A DNA stretch of 15,537 nucleotides, from the NCBI GenBank assembly GCA_964568855.1, contig CAZMSD010000056.1, positions 1-15,537 on the forward strand, read 5' to 3'. The notes beneath the pieces were generated by a model. The model did no database searches and was not told the origin of the DNA. It was given only the letters and a program-made list of their open reading frames with translations. How positions within the stretch are numbered: the stretch's first letter is position 1; every line of letters begins with the position of its first letter. Position numbers and translations under genes: made by a program. This document shows, in pieces, positions 14,505 through 15,537 of this stretch. The stretch comes from CAZMSD01 sp964568855 (lineage in GTDB: Bacteria > CAIWAD01).

Positions 14505-15537
14505 ATGACCCGGCACGAAAGCGAAGCGGATGCTCGCATTGTGATCGACGAGCTGCTGCGACAGGCCGGCTGGGATCCAGCCGACAAGTCGATGGTCCGA
14601 ACAGAGGTCCTGGCGGCGGGGTCACGCCCGGATCCCGGCATTGTCGACCGATCAGAGGCTCGACCCTTCGACACCCATGCGCCGGTCTACGACCTCGTCG
14701 CCGCGGCCGGCGCATTCGGCGCGGATGCAGCGATTAGACAGCTCCCCGATGAACTGGGCTGGATCGTAGTGCCCGGCCGCGTGCGCCTTACGCGCGATCA
14801 CTTCGTCGTGCGCGTTGAGGGCCGCTCCATGGAGCCGACGATCCCCGATGGCTCCTGCTGCCTCTTCCGCTTCGATCGTGGGGGCAGTCGCCAGGGGAAG
14901 TTCGTCCTCGTGTGGCACCGTGGGTGCACCGATCCAATACTTGGCGGCGAATTCTCGGTCAAGAGGTACACGAGCGCTAAGACTCAGAATCCCGACGGCA
15001 CCTGGAATCACCGGGAGATCCGGCTTGAACCACTGAATCCCGATCCCTCCTACAGCCCACTCATCTTCTATCCAACTGCAGAGGGCGACATCCGCGTGAT
15101 TGGCGAGTTCGTCTGCGCTCTGGAAGCCGTCGGGGAGAGTGAGTTCACTCGAGGCCGCGCCGATTACATTCTGTACGACCAGCGGGGTCGTCCGCTGGCT
15201 GTAATCGAAGCGAAGAAGAACGCTATCAATCCTTACGTTGCGAAGCAGCAGGCGCTGCCCTATGCGAAGTCTCTCGATGCCCCGTTTATCTTCCTCACCA
15301 ATGGAGAACTCACTTATTTCTGGGACTATAAGAATGATGACGCGCGGCCGATCACCGGTTTCTTCTCGCGCCGCGACCTCGAGCGACTGGTGGAAATGCG
15401 GGCCACTTGCAAACCGCTTGCGACGATTGAGATTCCGGAGTACTACATCCGTCAGGGCGAGACGCGGACCGTGCGCCCCTACCAGGCCGAGGCGATGCGT
15501 GCGCTCGACCACGCCCTCGAGCTCGGCAAGCGGCGCT
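14505..15537 (+). CDS. HsdR-type restriction nuclease/helicase with inserted S24 (LexA-like) peptidase module, 5' part
   Basis: The frame is open from 14505 to the right edge (344 residues). Residues 1-35 (ESEADARIVIDELLRQAGW) match the start of type I restriction R subunits. Residues 58 to about 206 are an S24-like module: VYDLVAAAGAFG with a possible cleavage bond Ala68-Gly69, FVVRVEGRSMEPTIPDG with nucleophile Ser108, and FSVKRY with Lys153 as general base. The HsdR nuclease then resumes: RGRADYIL (Asp220), IEAKK (Glu235, Lys237) and QALPYA (Gln249...Tyr253), a PD-(D/E)XK site with its QxxxY motif. The last residues (RPYQAEAMRALDHALELGKRR split as RPYQAEAM and LELGKRR) lead toward helicase motif I, outside the window. 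In-frame ATGs at 14460 and 14487 are rejected: the first lies inside the sigma-54 promoter, the second only about five bases after the predicted transcript start. GAGG at 14493-14496 supports 14505. Confidence 0.85.
   Translation, partial: MTRHESEADARIVIDELLRQAGWDPADKSMVRTEVLAAGSRPDPGIVDRSEARPFDTHAPVYDLVAAAGAFGADAAIRQLPDELGWIVVPGRVRLTRDHFVVRVEGRSMEPTIPDGSCCLFRFDRGGSRQGKFVLVWHRGCTDPILGGEFSVKRYTSAKTQNPDGTWNHREIRLEPLNPDPSYSPLIFYPTAEGDIRVIGEFVCALEAVGESEFTRGRADYILYDQRGRPLAVIEAKKNAINPYVAKQQALPYAKSLDAPFIFLTNGELTYFWDYKNDDARPITGFFSRRDLERLVEMRATCKPLATIEIPEYYIRQGETRTVRPYQAEAMRALDHALELGKRR

Noticed and set aside
14455..14508. Short frame ATGGCATGTGGG... beginning inside the sigma-54 promoter (17 codons)
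   Set aside because: It has a fair ribosome site (AAGG) but starts upstream of the predicted transcript start and overlaps the -24 element, so it could be translated only from read-through RNA.
14652..15512. Minus-strand open frame of 286 codons opposite the HsdR-like gene
   Set aside because: No recognisable product. The plus strand carries clear HsdR and S24 motifs in one uninterrupted frame, so this is an antisense shadow.
1..15537. CRISPR array, tRNA, rRNA or insertion sequence
   Set aside because: No regularly spaced repeats, no tRNA-like cloverleaf, no transposase motif and no terminal inverted repeats were seen, despite the CARF domain that might suggest a type III CRISPR neighbour.

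Overview
The window looks like chromosomal DNA of a Gram-negative-type bacterium. Most of it is GC-rich with strongly G/C-ending codons. Secreted proteins have long hydrophobic export signals and modular beta-sandwich tails, one solute-binding domain is a lipoprotein, and short hairpins fill the gaps between genes. This style recalls uncultured lineages of the FCB superphylum (Krumholzibacteriota/Eisenbacteria-like), but there is no rRNA or marker gene here, so that placement is only a guess.

Layout from left to right: (1) the 5' part of a minus-strand gene for an unrecognised secreted protein, running off the left edge; (2) an AT-richer spacer of about 520 bases; (3) a tight three-gene operon of a YtrA-type GntR repressor, an ABC ATPase and a six-helix ABC-2 type permease, closed by an intrinsic terminator; (4) an alpha-glucan module made of a very large secreted GH57-like protein and a secreted, non-catalytic protein with starch-binding-like domains, closed by a very strong terminator; (5) a maltodextrin-type importer in which the binding protein and the first permease (MalE and MalF) are one polypeptide, followed by MalG and no MalK; (6) from about 12690 onward, DNA with visibly different codon use that carries a defence-like unit.

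The unit at the right edge is the most interesting part. A sigma-54 activator with an N-terminal RtcR-like CARF sensor domain ends at 14452. Four bases later comes an excellent -24/-12 sigma-54 promoter (TGGCATG-N4-TTGCA, 14456-14471). It is placed to drive a gene starting at 14505, which runs off the right edge. That gene encodes an HsdR-type restriction nuclease/helicase with a LexA/UmuD-like S24 Ser-Lys peptidase module inserted between the HsdR N-terminal helix region and the PD-(D/E)XK nuclease. The sequence therefore suggests a restriction system that is silent until a nucleotide or RNA-end ligand activates the CARF regulator, and that may have a second, proteolytic switch inside the effector. 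The arrangement is read from the sequence; ligand, trigger and defence role are inferences. The methylase and specificity genes, if present, lie outside the window.

In the sugar module, the secreted GH57-like and starch-binding proteins would capture or process alpha-glucan outside the cytoplasm, and the MalEF/MalG importer would take up the oligosaccharides using an ATPase encoded elsewhere.
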